The notes beneath the pieces were generated by a model that saw only the letters and a program-made list of their open reading frames with translations, was not told where the DNA came from and made no database searches. The position numbers were made by a program, and so were the translations under genes. This document shows positions 62,903-64,000 of a DNA stretch of 64,000 nucleotides, piece by piece. Every line of letters begins with the position of its first letter. Within the stretch, counting starts at the first letter, position 1. The stretch is from Atherinomorus stipes. Lineage: Eukaryota > Chordata > Actinopteri > Atheriniformes > Atherinidae. The DNA is taken from the NCBI GenBank assembly GCA_023101725.1, contig JALJCO010001091.1, positions 62,001-126,000 of the forward strand, given 5' to 3'.

Positions 62903-64000
62903 GTGAGCTCTGATCTCCTCCCTGCTCCCCCCCCACCCCCGTCTATCCACAGGTCATTAACAAGCCTGAGAAAATGTGAGCTCGCAGAGTTAGTCGGGAT
63001 TCTGCGGTTTGGGTTAAATAGCTTGGCGGCTAAGCCAGGTGGGATGAAAGTATCAGCCGAAGCTTAGAGAAGTGCCATCCCCAGTTATTTTCAACGTGGT
63101 GTAACAATGGATGATGTCTAGCATTTTCTAGCTCTTCATTTCCCTGCTGCACTTTCTCTGTGAGGAAAGATGAGTGGAGAGGAGTGATTTATGTCCTGTT
63201 TCAGACAGCTGCAGATAAATCAAGCCAGAGTCAAACCCAGCTCTAAGCACCAACCCGAATCTTCTTTACCCTCATCGCTCCCTAAGAAAAAGTGACGTTC
63301 AGCTTCTTAAGGCCACAGACTGGTCAGTGTCAGTTAACGGCCTGTAAATATTATCTAATAATGAAAAGTTGCCATTTTCTTTCATGGCTGTCATCACTGA
63401 CTTCTGGCCTAACCATCAATACCCAAAAAAAATCAATGAGTTTCAAAATTTTAACCCTTCAAGTTCCAGTTTGTACACACAATGTTCCCACTGCCTAAAA
63501 CTGAAAAGTGGGTTAAAATAAGTTTTAAAAAAAATAGCTTGTAGGTGGCAGGTCATTATTAGGTATACAGAGCAGACCTAAGCAAAGATTATAACAACCA
63601 CAATTTAAAAAGCTCAATGAGAAGTTGTTTCAAGATAAAATGCAAAATAATGTGGGAAAAATTCCAGTTTGAACTGGAATGGCAGCATTACGGAGAGGGA
63701 ACTAAATCCCCTGCAAAAGACTGACTTAAATGATTAGCATGTGATCTGACTGATCAAAATGCTTGAAAAAAACAAAACAAACGCTCAAATAACCTCACAT
63801 GAAAGAATGTGTTAAGCGTTTTCGGGTTTTTGAAGGACACTGATTTGCTGAAATAACATTGAAGTTTGTGGTCACATCACTAAGGTCGTTTTCACACAGG
63901 ACCCATTTAGGTCGACCTAACAGGGTTTTGGTACTGAACACGGCGGATGTGGGTCTGTGTGAACCTAAACCCCGGATACTCCACCTTTTTTAACTAAACA
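62903..64000. other. Intron after the headpiece exon; no further exon found
   Basis: The next ablim2 exon should continue with the headpiece core after RTRLE. No matching frame with an acceptor is visible up to the end of the window. No repeats of note. Confidence 0.5.

Overview
The window is vertebrate, almost certainly teleost fish, nuclear DNA. It lies inside one gene on the + strand, an actin-binding LIM protein gene best matched to ablim2. I could place 19 coding exons between 3038 and 62902 by homology, GT/AG boundaries and a reading phase that stays consistent across every junction. Together they carry 1835 coding bases: the end of LIM1, all of LIM2, LIM3 and LIM4, the long disordered linker, and the start of the C-terminal villin headpiece. 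The 5' end (start codon, first half of LIM1) and the last headpiece exon(s) lie outside the window. I see no second protein-coding gene, no tRNA or rRNA gene and nothing of prokaryotic type. The long open frames in the window are almost all tandem repeats, transposon remnants or chance.

Layout: 1-3037 is an upstream intron with a decayed LINE. 3038-11874 holds the LIM1-LIM4 exons, with a 2.7 kb minisatellite in the intron just before exon 4. 11875-21784 is one large intron that is mostly tandem repeat: a 33/39-bp array, a 19-bp array, a 43-bp array, a 51-bp array and a TATCAG-rich array. 21785-23080 completes LIM4. 23081-31613 is an intron with two Tc1/mariner relics, two copies of a GTACC-ended MITE and a foldback element. 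31614-44671 holds the linker exons, including an 11-codon microexon and at least one large phase-1 cassette exon. 44672-51495 is repeat-rich intron. 51496-51972 has three closely spaced linker exons. 51973-59691 is intron with a second Tc1 copy that is itself interrupted. 59692-62902 encodes the junction to the headpiece, including an 8-nt microexon, on either side of a triple-nested transposon insertion.

The encoded protein is a cytoskeletal scaffold: four zinc-binding LIM domains for protein contacts, a Ser/Pro-rich linker shaped by alternative splicing, and an F-actin-binding headpiece. The most interesting content is (i) the microexons and phase-matched cassette exons in the linker, two of them not recognised from any family member I know; (ii) a 51-bp minisatellite with an exact 19-unit higher-order period; (iii) nested and composite MITEs, one bracketed by a perfect 8-bp target duplication; and (iv) two Tc1 copies that share the same disabling lesions. 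I did not find a clearly new biological system.
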